This document shows, piece by piece, positions 18,535 to 27,479 of a DNA stretch of 64,000 nucleotides. Position 1 is the first letter of the stretch. Each line of letters opens with the position of its first letter. Origin of the DNA: Aurantiochytrium sp. KH105. Its lineage: Eukaryota; Sar; Bigyra; Thraustochytrida; Thraustochytriidae. A program made the position numbers and the translations under genes. The notes under the pieces were generated by a model that had not been told where the DNA came from, ran no database searches, and worked only from the letters and a program-made list of their open reading frames with translations. The DNA lies in NCBI GenBank assembly GCA_003116975.1, contig BGKB01000190.1:1-64000 (forward strand), read 5' to 3'.

Positions 18535-21087
18535 TCATGTCTGCGCACGATTGCGAATAAAGAGGCGGTCAAGGCGCACTTTGTCTCGGATGTCGGTCCC
18601 AGCAAGCGAATCGCGTTTTTCACCAATGGCCGCGAGCATTGATTGAACGTCCTCGTTGCTCCCATCATCCGCAGAACTTGAACTCGCATCCAGGACACCC
18701 TGTAAAAGTGAAAAGATCCATTCGTTGCCGAAATTGGCCTGGTCATTCACCAAACTTAGGCAGTACATGGTGACGTCCAAAGCCGTGATGGCTTTGAGGC
18801 GCACGAGCGTGTACAAGACATAAGAGCTCCATTGCGAAGAAACTTTCCAAAATGAGTGCGCAGCCCCTGCCAATGCAGTGCCAGAGAGCTCGCTCTCGGC
18901 GAACACTTCCTTGAGCACAGGAAGGAGGCGCTCCAGCGCCCGCGCGGTGTGTGTAAACGTGGGCTGGCCAGCAAGCAGAATGCCGTGCAAAAGACACTCA
19001 GCCTGGTCTTCCTTTGTCAACTTTTCGGCCTTTGCAGCAAACCACTGACGGAATTCGTCCTCTTCTGGCTTTTGCCGCACAAAGTCTGCGATCTCGGCGG
19101 CGCCAAGACCGGCGAGCGTTGGCGCGCCTGTTTCGGGGAGAAAGCGGCTGTTTGGTCTTCGCTCCGCAACGAGAAAGCGCTCTCGCACGGCCGGAGACAG
19201 AGTTTCCAATAAATTATCGCGCAAGCTCAAGTTTGCGTGCAGCTCGAGAACCCGACGAAGGAACCCGCAGCGGACCCGATTAGCTGCACTCATCGTCTTC
19301 TTCTCCACGCCCTTGCTAGTTTCCTCGGCATTTTCCTCGCCTTCTCCGGACGCAGCACCCTCGACGCCCTCCTTGTCGAGGCGCGCGAGCTGGTCCCACT
19401 TGCCGAATGGCCATTGCGGGCTTCCAACGCTGAGGTGAAAAGCAAACCACGACGCAAAGGCGTCGAGAGAGCTCGAGGACAGCGAAGGGGCCAGAACCAT
19501 GATGGCGTCGACGGCATCTTCAGCCACAACTGCGAAACGTTTGCGACGACGCGACCCGAGTCGTAATTTGCAGAGCTCCACGAGGATGCGCTGCATAAAA
19601 ATGGCGTTGCCCGTGTCTTGCGCTAAAACGTCGAGTGCGCTTTCAAACATGCAATAGTCGTATTTGCGACCGTCGCCAAACTCGAGGATGCCCTCCACAG
19701 CCTCGCTCACGTGAGGATAGTACGCATGAAGGAGCTCCTCGACGTACTGACGAATAACCCAGTTGACCTGCGGCGTGACGCCCTCCACGGTTGCCTCGCG
19801 CGCCATCTGAAGGCCGCTCTTTGGATCTTCTTGTTCCATGTCTAAAAGCTTGACACCGTCCTGCATGTGTTTCTCCTGGTGCGCGACTACCTTGGCGCCA
19901 GCAATGTCAAAGAGACGCAATCTGAGTTGAAGCGGCGGAGCGCTCTGCGCGACTTCTTCGAGGGCCTGCGCCATAGACTGTGATAAGAATTCAAGACGGG
20001 CCGGAGCGTCAGCAGCACTGGCATGCGAAAGGATGGCTCGCACGCCGTCGAGCTCATACGGCCGGAGAATGAGGCCATCGTCGGCGCGCTCTTCGCCCTC
20101 TAGCAGGCCGCGTGCGTGCTTCCAGCCGGGGACCTTGTCCTCGGCAAGAGCGTCCAACTTGGCAATGACCGCGTCAATGGCGGGCTTGTTGGCCTCGACG
20201 AGGGCCGTAAAATCCTCGGAAGCAGGTCCAGATGGCGTTTCGTGCTTGCGGGCAACGCGAAGCCACGGAAGCGCTCTGACGACCATCCAAGCTGCACCGC
20301 CGTCGACGAGAAGGGCCATGATCTCGAGGAGGGGCGCGACGGCAACGACGTGGGCGTTGGCCATCTCACAGAGCAGCCGGAGCGCCACTGCGCCTTGCGC
20401 GTGGAATTGCATGTCACCGCGCAGACACCGGAGGAGACGCTTCTCGGTGCAACGAGCCGCCGAGATCTGCACAGAGGAAGGCAAGAGACCCACAAGGGTG
20501 CCGTAGACGGCTGCCTTCCAGCCGAAACTGCACCCGCACTCAATGAGAGAAGCGACAATCACATCACCATGATGCTCGACATCTTTCTCGAGCGCCCCGG
20601 CAAGCATACACAGCTGGCCCTCCAGCTTTTTCGCAGCCTCTGCCTTGAGAGCGCCCTGGCCCACTTTCACCATGAGCATTTTGATCCGGGCCGCGACGGC
20701 ATCGTTGCGCTTGAAGGCGCGACGCACCATGACCTCATCCTCGTCCTCGTCGTTTTCCTTGTCCGCGCTAGGCCCTGGCTCGCCGCCTGCGAGCTCGTCG
20801 GCGAGGCCCGTGCGCTGCCGCTTGAGCGGGACGGCCTCTTCTTGCGCGGCGCCGTCGTTGCCGGCCTTGCCGGCCTCGGCGTCCTCGCCGTTGGCCGCTT
20901 CATCGGCTTCCTTGTTTTGCGCCACGCCCCTTTTCTTCTCCGCGCCGGCGGAGCTCTGCTGCGGCGCGACCGCGTCGGCGTCTTGCCCCTCGTCCTGGTC
21001 GCCGCCGTTGGTGGCGGGCATCGCGGCCTCGAGGTCTGTGGCGCCGCCGGCCTCCTGCCCCTCCTCGCGGGGCCGCTTGGCGGTCAT
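18535..21087 (-). CDS. NCBP1: Nuclear cap-binding protein subunit 1 (CBP80)
   Basis: About 850 residues from ATG 21087 (MTAKRPREEG); an in-frame ATG at 21231 in good context would add 48 residues. CBP80 is the large subunit of the nuclear cap-binding complex: with CBP20 it binds m7G caps and couples splicing, export and decay. The N-terminal 130 residues are acidic with basic KR patches, likely carrying the nuclear import signal. A MIF4G-type helical domain starts near residue 135 (EKDVEHHGDVIVASLIECGC, then GWKAAVYGTLVGLL). Later landmarks include FASWFAFHLS followed by WPFGKWDQL, matching the family's W-rich segment, and the C-terminal WKVSSQWSSYVLYTLVRL helix. The overall length is near the usual ~790. 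It is read away from the Yos1 gene from a shared promoter carrying a phased E-box array. Confidence 0.92.
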   Translation of the reverse strand: MTAKRPREEGQEAGGATDLEAAMPATNGGDQDEGQDADAVAPQQSSAGAEKKRGVAQNKEADEAANGEDAEAGKAGNDGAAQEEAVPLKRQRTGLADELAGGEPGPSADKENDEDEDEVMVRRAFKRNDAVAARIKMLMVKVGQGALKAEAAKKLEGQLCMLAGALEKDVEHHGDVIVASLIECGCSFGWKAAVYGTLVGLLPSSVQISAARCTEKRLLRCLRGDMQFHAQGAVALRLLCEMANAHVVAVAPLLEIMALLVDGGAAWMVVRALPWLRVARKHETPSGPASEDFTALVEANKPAIDAVIAKLDALAEDKVPGWKHARGLLEGEERADDGLILRPYELDGVRAILSHASAADAPARLEFLSQSMAQALEEVAQSAPPLQLRLRLFDIAGAKVVAHQEKHMQDGVKLLDMEQEDPKSGLQMAREATVEGVTPQVNWVIRQYVEELLHAYYPHVSEAVEGILEFGDGRKYDYCMFESALDVLAQDTGNAIFMQRILVELCKLRLGSRRRKRFAVVAEDAVDAIMVLAPSLSSSSLDAFASWFAFHLSVGSPQWPFGKWDQLARLDKEGVEGAASGEGEENAEETSKGVEKKTMSAANRVRCGFLRRVLELHANLSLRDNLLETLSPAVRERFLVAERRPNSRFLPETGAPTLAGLGAAEIADFVRQKPEEDEFRQWFAAKAEKLTKEDQAECLLHGILLAGQPTFTHTARALERLLPVLKEVFAESELSGTALAGAAHSFWKVSSQWSSYVLYTLVRLKAITALDVTMYCLSLVNDQANFGNEWIFSLLQGVLDASSSSADDGSNEDVQSMLAAIGEKRDSLAGTDIRDKVRLDRLFIRNRAQT

Positions 21088-21248
21088 GGCGCGCGCGGGT
21101 GGTGCCCGCTGCGGCGGCAGCCCGGCAGGCTCCTGCCCTCGCGCGTCGCGGGCTCCGGCGCTCTCGCGTTGCGCGCGCGGCCTTCTCGTCTGCGCGAGCT
21201 CGAGCTCGAGCGCGAGGGCAATGATCTCCATCTTGCGCTCGGCGGCAA

Positions 21249-21352
21249 GCAAGTGCGTTATAGCCGCCGGCGCAAGTGGGGTTTGGCGCCGGCGCAAGTG
21301 GAGATCGCCGCGGTCGCAAGTGGCGACCCGGGCCTATAGCCCACTTGCGAGC
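21249..21352. promoter_or_regulatory. Phased CAAGTG/CACTTG array between NCBP1 and Yos1
   Basis: CAAGTG cores begin at 21250, 21273, 21295 and 21317 (22-23 bp apart), followed by an inverted copy, CTATAGCCCACTTGCG, at about 21334-21349. TATAGCC also occurs at 21260. The array is immediately upstream of the possible NCBP1 start at 21231 and about 330 bp upstream of the Yos1 ATG at 21683, so it sits in a divergent promoter. Confidence 0.7.
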
Positions 21353-21682
21353 CCTTGCCAGGCCACGTTGCACAGATCTTCAACGCCAGACGCAAGCAAG
21401 CGAGCAAGCGAGCAAGCGAGCGTGCAAGCAGACCAAGACAGGACGTCCCGCTCGCTCGTGACAGACCCGCTGCGGCGAGAGCGCCTTGCGTCTGCCTCTG
21501 CGTCCACGTTGCGCGCGGCAGGAGACAGACAGCGGCGAGAGACCGCATCGACTGCCCGGCGCGTCAACAGCCTTTTCTGCGCAAGCTTTAGTGGAGACGC
21601 AGCAGTCGTCCGTCGGGAAAGAAGAGAGGAGAAAAAACGCCACGGCGTGTCGTTTGGCAATCATCGAATTGCAAATAACGCA

Positions 21683-22159
21683 ATGGGACTCTCTATCTGG
21701 AACATCTTCGTGGCTGGACTGCTGTGCGTAAATGCGCTGGCGGTGCTGCATGAAGACCGCTTCCTTGCCAAGTGTACGTTATACAAAGATTTTGCTGGCA
21801 AACGAATCAAGTCGCTTGCTGCAACGCTAAAAGGGATGTTGCGTGGAGTACTAACGTTGCGCCTCACCAAAACGAAACCACAATCCCTGCGCTCTGAGTT
21901 CGCAGATGGTCTTAACGTTGTCGACCATCAGGCGAGCGAACAGGGTAATGTAAAGGCCCAAATTGCAGGTCTTTTGCACGCTGTGAGGTATCTCCGAAGT
22001 ACGTTTACATTTATTGATCCGAAGTACAGACTTTGGGCACGTGAAAAATTCGGCGTACTGACGTCGAAGACGATTTCTTATCGACCACTTTCCATTCACG
22101 CAGTGCCTCTCATCGCGCTTAACGGGCTTGTCATCGTTGTGACGCTCCTTTTTGGCTGA
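21683..22159 (+). CDS. IER3IP1: Yos1/IER3IP1 family ER-Golgi transport protein
   Basis: Three exons, 21683-21773, 21906-21998 and 22104-22159, encode 79 residues. Both donors are GTACGT and acceptors are CGCAG. The joined protein matches IER3IP1/Yos1 end to end: N-terminal hydrophobic segment (IWNIFVAGLLCVNALAVLHE), the LHEDRFL motif, KAQIAGLLHAVR, and the second hydrophobic segment PLIALNGLVIVVTLLFG. Human IER3IP1 has 82 residues. Yos1 is a small ER/Golgi membrane protein needed for COPII-vesicle transport. The un-spliced frame is open through both introns, so the splice sites rest on family alignment and the consensus donors rather than on stops. Confidence 0.9.
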   Translation: MGLSIWNIFVAGLLCVNALAVLHEDRFLAKCTLYKDFAGKRIKSLAATLKGMLRGVLTLRLTKTKPQSLRSEFADGLNVVDHQASEQGNVKAQIAGLLHAVRYLRSTFTFIDPKYRLWAREKFGVLTSKTISYRPLSIHAVPLIALNGLVIVVTLLFG

Positions 22160-22499
22160 TCGATCGAGCTAGCTCGTCGTTGTAGCAATGACGAGTGCTC
22201 GGCCGGCTCGCGCAAGAATGGCGTCGCGTCTGCGCGCGCATACTGGTCATTCTTCGCGATTCGTTTATTCGTCCTCCTTTTTTCCTTTGTGTATTCATAC
22301 AGTTCAAGTTCACTGGTCCAGGCAGGCTTCACTCACTCCACTCCACACGAGCGACTCTGCCTTTGCTTGAATCGGCTCAGCTTCCCGACAGAGCCAGCAG
22401 GTAGTGCGCACCCCAACACAAGGCGCCCCTACTCCCCCTTTTCTCTACTTTGACACCATTAGCCAGGCAGACACGCCAAGCCAAAGCAAAGCAAAGCAA

Positions 22500-22666
22500 G
22501 GTAAAAAAGCTGTAAAAACGTCCCAGGTCAAAAGTGACTCCCTGGCACGGGTCAGGTTAGGTTTGGTCAGGTTTATACCCTAACCCTCGGGCTGCGCAAG
22601 AGATCTTCTTCCTCAATCTATTCCCCGCATTCCCATTTCGCGGGTGCGCTTTTTTTTTTTTTTTTT
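22500..22666 (+). other. Possible structured Pol III-type RNA ending in T17
   Basis: Inverted repeats CCAGG/CCTGG (22523-22527/22541-22545), GGTTAGG/CCTAACC (22555-22561/22579-22585) and CCCGC/GCGGG (22624-22628/22640-22644) precede a run of 17 T at 22650-22666. This layout fits a small structured RNA with a Pol III terminator. No A box or B box and no known RNA family was recognised, so this is speculative. Confidence 0.2.
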
Positions 22667-22975
22667 CTGGTGTGCCCTTTGATCGCGACCGGGGCCTGTG
22701 CGTGCACTTTGATTTTTGGTTGCTTCATTTCCTCGTTTGGTTCTACCGGCTCAACTCAAGAGACAGACGCTGCTGCTGCCTGCTTGACGTGATTTCTTTA
22801 GGTCAGACTTGGAGAAAGAAGTTGGCCCTTGCACATCAGTCAGTCAGGAAAAAGAAAGAAGCTGTCAATGAGTTGGTTCGAGTCGTCGATGAGTCTTTTT
22901 TCTTTGCCCTTTCTTTTCCATTCGCCGAGACGCATACCAAACTAACATGAACTTGCAAGGAGATTTCACGCACTT

Positions 22976-23066
22976 GCACAAGCACTGCCAAAGTGAGCTA
23001 TCCTATTTACTCCACTTGAGAATCTCACACACGCTGCAAAGGGGCTGCACAAGTGAAGTATAGGGT
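22976..23066. promoter_or_regulatory. Degenerate CAAGTG/CTATCC array
   Basis: Contains GCACTTGC, CAAAGTGAGCTATCC (22989-23003), CCACTTGAG, and CACAAGTGAAGTATAGGG (23049-23066). These resemble diverged copies of the CGCAAGTG-GCTATCC unit. The region lies about 700 bp upstream of the COX7a-like ATG. Confidence 0.4.
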
Positions 23067-23735
23067 TTGATCCACTTTGGAGACAGGCGTTTGCTCGTGT
23101 TGCAGGCGCCGCAGCGTCGCTGCTGCAGCCAACCCAGACTGCATTCGCTGAGACTACCCGTACGTGAGCGAGCGCCTCGGCGCCGGCGGGCTGCGGAGCG
23201 CGCGGCGCGGCGCGGTGCGGCGCCCGGCCGGCCGGAGCACGCCGCGCAGCGCGCGCTACCTCGTGCCGCTTTAGCCCTGGCAGCCAAGGGAGAGGGAGGA
23301 GAGAGAAACCGAGGAGAGAAAGGACTGGCATGGACACGGGCAGCTGGCGGCCCGGACGCTTCGCTGCCGACCCGTCTCTCGCGTACGCGCGCAGGAGAGA
23401 GCGCGGTTGGCGGGGGTATGTAGGTCGCGTTGACGCTCTGCAGCTATCCTGCTAGTCCGTTCGGTTTGGAGGCGGTGAAAGCGCAGGATGATTGCTCCGA
23501 GTTGGCTCCTGGTCAGTCTCGCTTTCGGTTTCTCGTCTCTACGCCTCCCTATTTCTTTTGTTGGGCGCCGAGTGTTTTCACCGTGCTGGCATGTATGAGA
23601 ACGTGAGCGGAGAGAACTAACTCCATTCATTGCTTGACATATCGTGAACGATTGTCTGTCACTTGCTTCAACTCACAGTTCCTGTTTCATTTTCGCACAC
23701 ACACAAAAGTTCAGACTTTTCATCCTCTTTGAAAA

Positions 23736-24193
23736 ATGCTTGGTCAGGTTGTTCGCCGGGCTGCCCAGCCCACCCTCAACCGGTACGTGGACCTCCTACA
23801 ATCGAAATGTTCACCGTGAAGTCTTCTTCTCTAACGTTTCTGTTTGTTTGATCTCGTTGCATCGAATGCTTTGAATTTTGCAGGGCTGGCCAGGTCCGCA
23901 TGATGTCCGGCAACCCGTAAGTGACACCCTTTTGCCTCGTGATTGCACGAGAGGAAGAAAGAAAGAGAGTCACATTCTAACGATGAATCTGCGCAATTAA
24001 TTTCCACAGCGTGAGCGACCTCCAGAAGTTCTACCAGAAGGGCGCCACCCCGTACCTTCGCGGTGAGGCCGACCCGACCTACCTCCGCAAGGGCAGCGAC
24101 AAGGCTGTGACCGCCTTTGGCCTCGGTCTTGGCGGCTTTGGCGTCATCATGGTCTTTTACAACCAGTACCGCATGATCACTGGCCAGAAGTAA
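23736..24193 (+). CDS. Cytochrome c oxidase subunit 7a-like mitochondrial protein
   Basis: Three exons, 23736-23782, 23884-23916 and 24010-24193, join in frame to 87 residues. Donors are GTACGT and GTAAGT; acceptors are TTGCAG and CCACAG. The first two exons encode a basic, hydroxylated, acid-free leader (MLGQVVRRAAQPTLNR...) typical of mitochondrial import. The last exon encodes SDLQKFYQKGATPYLRGEAD followed by one membrane helix (AFGLGLGGFGVIMVFYN). The LQ-x2-YQ ... YLRG-x2-D pattern before a single helix fits the COX7a family, a small nuclear-encoded subunit of complex IV in the inner membrane. Because the protein is short, another small inner-membrane subunit remains possible. One in-frame stretch lacks its own ATG, which supports the splicing model. 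Confidence 0.68.
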
Positions 24194-24839
24194 GAGGCGA
24201 TTGGCAAACTGTAGATCAGGCGCGTCACGTCACTTTCTAAAGTGATTCATCTTTCTCCTTTTGATCATTTCCCGTCTCTTTTCTTCTTGAATTTTTAAAA
24301 AAAGCAAAAACCATGATGCCTGCCTGCTCTGGTCGCCTGCTTGCTTGGTTGCTTGCCTGCCTGCCTGCCTGCCTGCCCCTTGCAGTTCATGAATAGCAAA
24401 TCCCCCGCTTCCTACACAGACATGTACACACCCCTTTTCAAGCATGGCGTGCCAAGGAAGAGGACCTACTTGCTCGTCTTTTGAAAATCTTTGATAGTTT
24501 AGTCGACAACGCACAGCGCCATGCGTTGATCGTGCTCTCTACGTCAGCTGGCCTTTGCTGACCACCACATGCATAGGCCTAGGCCTACCTGTCCCACTCC
24601 TACAAAAAAAATAAAAAAATCGAAAACCCTGGAGTTGCTACCATCTCAGTACGTACCTATTACAACGTAACCGATAGTAGTAGTCTCTGCATGGGAATGG
24701 GAACGGTGACAACTTGCCAAGCTAGTAGAGTATTTTTCTTTGTCTTGAGACGTGCGTACGCCGTGCAGACGCCGCGCAAGGCTGGCGTGGCTCCGCTCCG
24801 TGCTTGCGCGCCTCTTTGTCTACCTGACTGTGCTAGACC
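24194..24839. other. Intergenic region with (GCCT)n and TAGGCCTA
   Basis: About 650 bp. A GCCT tetranucleotide repeat lies at about 24355-24377, two overlapping TAGGCCTA palindromes at 24574-24587, and an A-rich tract at about 24603-24620. It serves as 3' flank of the COX7a-like gene and promoter of the LRR gene. No gene is seen. Confidence 0.45.
24574..24587. repeat. Overlapping TAGGCCTA palindromes
   Basis: Two TAGGCCTA octamers overlap by two bases at 24574-24581 and 24580-24587. Further exact copies are at 61-68, 27943-27950 and 36402-36409, and one-mismatch forms at 7075, 44962 and 56778, all in intergenic DNA. Confidence 0.75.
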
Positions 24840-25949
24840 ATGTCGTATCGGACGCCAGATCGTGACGAAAGCAAAGAGGCTGTGCCGGAAACCGTGACGC
24901 CAACTATGGCGGAAAGCGCTACCGCCGACGGAACGCTGGAAGCTGCAAGTGAGTCCGCAACACGCGTCTCAACAGTCAAGAAAGAAGCAGACGCAGTGAT
25001 GGCCGAGATAACGGAGAGCTTTGATCGCGAACTCTTACCGCAAACGCGCATGACATTTCGGCGCATTACGGAACTGTGCCTGAGCAAAGCGGACCGCGAT
25101 GCACAAAGCACGAACCCTGATGCTGTTGCAGAAAAGCTCCTCAACATTAAAACAGCGCGTCTTGACTGGCAAGGCTTCACGGAGATCGACTCTCTCGAGG
25201 CACTGACCAATATTCGGGAGCTCCACTTGCAGTTCAACAGAATTCGTCGCATTGAGAATTTAGATTTCCATATGCGCCTTCGCTTTCTTGCGCTTGGGCA
25301 CAACGAAATTGAACATATCGAAAACCTTGTACACCTGCGCAGTCTCGAAGTTCTGGACCTTAATCACAATCGCATTGAGGTGCTCGATCTGACGGCCCTT
25401 CCGCCGAGTCTTCGTAATTTGGACCTTCGAGGCAACCCGTGTACAAGCGTTTCCGAATACCAATCTCGCATCTGCGCAAAAATGCCGCAACTCGTATACT
25501 TGGACGCTATCGCCGTTCGTAACGAGCGGAAAAGTATGGATCGATCCGGTGGAGATCAACGTGATCAAGAGTTGGAGGAACGCGTGGAACTCAAGCCCTT
25601 ACGGTCCGCTCGATCTGGGCCGCCATCCGCAACACACCGGTCTGACGCACTGATGGAGGCTGCACTTGCTCGAATCGATGAGCTCTCGCGCTCGGCTTCG
25701 CTTCGCGCCCACGAAAGTTTTTCGGAAAAACGACGCGGACTTGTGGAACGCTCTCGTGCGCGAATGGCGGAATCAGAGCGTGCTTTTGCGGATCGAGTCG
25801 TACCAACGATGGAAAATACTCTTCCTGCAGAGATTCGCGAAAACCATCTTTCGAAGAATTCCACCTCAAAGGAGGCAACCACATCAAATCAAGAGCAAAA
25901 GGAGGAAAGACAAGAAAATAAGCAGACAAAATCCACAATTCCAGCATGA
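24840..25949 (+). CDS. Leucine-rich repeat protein, LRRC46-like
   Basis: 369 residues, single exon, ATG at 24840. After a polar N-terminus, residues ~100-215 hold about four leucine-rich repeats of the SDS22/ciliary type (LTNIRELHLQFNRIRRIENL, RLRFLALGHNEIEHIENL, SLEVLDLNHNRIEVLDL, SLRNLDLRGNPC) and an LRR cap containing YQSRICAKMPQLVYLDAI. The following 150 residues are charged and probably helical. The order, including the cap and the DLRGNPC turn, is close to LRRC46, a protein of cilia/sperm flagella; related ciliary LRR proteins would look similar, so orthology is tentative. A flagellar role would fit an organism with a motile stage. It faces NDUFS4 tail to tail. Confidence 0.8.
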   Translation: MSYRTPDRDESKEAVPETVTPTMAESATADGTLEAASESATRVSTVKKEADAVMAEITESFDRELLPQTRMTFRRITELCLSKADRDAQSTNPDAVAEKLLNIKTARLDWQGFTEIDSLEALTNIRELHLQFNRIRRIENLDFHMRLRFLALGHNEIEHIENLVHLRSLEVLDLNHNRIEVLDLTALPPSLRNLDLRGNPCTSVSEYQSRICAKMPQLVYLDAIAVRNERKSMDRSGGDQRDQELEERVELKPLRSARSGPPSATHRSDALMEAALARIDELSRSASLRAHESFSEKRRGLVERSRARMAESERAFADRVVPTMENTLPAEIRENHLSKNSTSKEATTSNQEQKEERQENKQTKSTIPA

Positions 25950-26474
25950 ATCCGAAAGAGCGAGGAAAAGGATGGTCGAAGTGTTCACCAGGTTGTCTGA
26001 ATTTACTTGAAAGAATACGAATGGTGCTTTGATACGGTGTTGAAGAACGAAAAAGGTGGATGGATTATAGAACGAGGCACTGCTGAATGAGTTTATCATG
26101 AATTTTAAAAACAAACAAGGAACGAAGCAAAAGGAATGTGACAGTGTGTGTGTCAATCACAAACCAAGATCAACCGGATGAGGCCTCGTGTCAGAAGGGG
26201 CTCGGCACGGCAGGACAAGAGCGCCACAAGAAAACCTTTATATGTTTTTTTTTTTTGGGGGGGGGGGGGGTGGGGTTATACCGCAAACTAAATTGGATAT
26301 GTGATGAGGCGAGAGTATATGACAACAAGTCGCCGTGTGCTAGCTAGCAAGCAGTCATGACTTCGCAAAAGGTGGTGAAAAGGTTGAATGGATGGATGAA
26401 TGGACGGACGGACGGGCAGCGCGCTGGTCAAGCGCAAGGCCCCTACGGTGGAGTAGCCGGGACAGGGATCGCAT
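25950..26474. other. Convergent 3' region with T12-G14 homopolymer block
   Basis: 525 bp between the LRR and NDUFS4 stops. It contains a T12 run (26245-26256) directly joined to a G14 run (26257-26270) and then TGGGG, and ATGGATGGATGAATGGACGG repeats at 26388-26412. No gene is seen. Confidence 0.45.
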
Positions 26475-27479
26475 TTACTTGCCAAGCTTGCGCGCAAGCT
26501 CCTGCTTGTCCTTGAGAGCGCGCATGTACCAGTCAGTGGCCTTGTGGTTGTTGGGGTGTGGGTCGGTCCAGTGGGTGGCCGAGACGGTCTTCGAGGGCAT
26601 CTTGCCAAAGTTCGTGTGTTTGAGGTTGACCCAGGCCGACTTGCGACCCTCACGGTGGAAGAACTGCGTGTTCATGAGCTGGTTGGGCGGCATTTTCTCG
26701 CGGCGCGAGCGCACGTGGTAGTTGAGAAAGTTCTGAGCGTACTGCTTCTCGCCCTCCTGGTCAACAACCAGCAGAGGCTCATCAACCTCGTACTTCCATC
26801 CCTGGCGCTCGCAGAACGCAGTGGCGTCCTCGAGCTTGTCGAACTTGAGCGTCTGGAGTCCCGTGGCGCCGAGAGGGTCGCCCGAGCTCGCGTACTTCAT
26901 GAGCTGGTTGGTCCAGTTTTCGCGCCTGTCCAAGTTCAGGCTCCAGTACTTGGTCATGTCATCCTCCATCTGGGAGGCGTTCTTGGACTGCTTGTAGATG
27001 CGCACCTTGCGATCCTTGTGGCCGTCGGGCACCCAGTTGACATAGCCCTCCCAGTCCTTTTGCGCGCCGGGTGGGGTAGCCTGCTTGGGCTCCGCGGGGG
27101 TCACGAGGTCCTCAGAGAATCCGGGCGTGGCTGTGTAGTGAGTGCAGGTCATCAAGCGAAAACGATCGCGAGCCGCCTTGCAACGTTAGTTTCCTCGTCT
27201 GTCTCCCCGCGCGCACAGCCTTCACCCTTGTTTCCTTCTTTCTTTGCTCGGCCGCTTCTTGCCTTGCGATTTCCACTTACCCTTGGTCTCGTTCCAGGCG
27301 AGGACCTCCTCGGCGGTCGGCGTCCGGTACACGCCGGGGGCGACCTCCTCGCTCTCCTCCTTCTTGGCCTCGTCCGCGAACCCGCGCGCGCTCTGCGCAA
27401 GCGGGGCGGCGCTGCCCTGCTTGAGGGCGCCTCCGCGCGTTGCCGCGCCCACGGCGGCCCTGCGCACAGCCTGCATCAT
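26475..27479 (-). CDS. NDUFS4: NADH:ubiquinone oxidoreductase subunit NDUFS4
   Basis: Two exons on the minus strand, 27479-27281 and 27130-26475, give 284 residues. The donor is GTAAGT, the acceptor ACACAG. NDUFS4 is an 18-kDa accessory subunit of complex I in the mitochondrial matrix arm. A basic mitochondrial leader (MMQAVRRAAVGAATRGG) is followed by the family core: KVRIYKQSKNASQ, YWSLNLDRRENWTNQLM, YASSGDPLGAT, then EDATAFCERQGWKYEV. The core matches the human sequence motif by motif. A C-terminal extension of about 80 residues (residues ~205-284) after the NDUFS4 core is absent from the usual ~175-residue protein. It is divergent with the Hint gene. Confidence 0.9.

Larger units (their letters stand above)
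22160..23735. other. Gene-free interval between Yos1 and COX7a-like genes
   Basis: 1.6 kb without a supported protein gene. It holds an AAAGC repeat at about 22480-22500, hairpin-forming sequence and a 17-T run at 22520-22666, a degenerate CAAGTG array at 22976-23066, and very GC-rich DNA at 23165-23275. Reading frames here are short or arginine-rich. Confidence 0.45.

Noticed and set aside
22570..22590. Telomere-like CCCTAACCC
   Set aside because: Only about one and a half repeat units; not evidence for a telomere or chromosome end.
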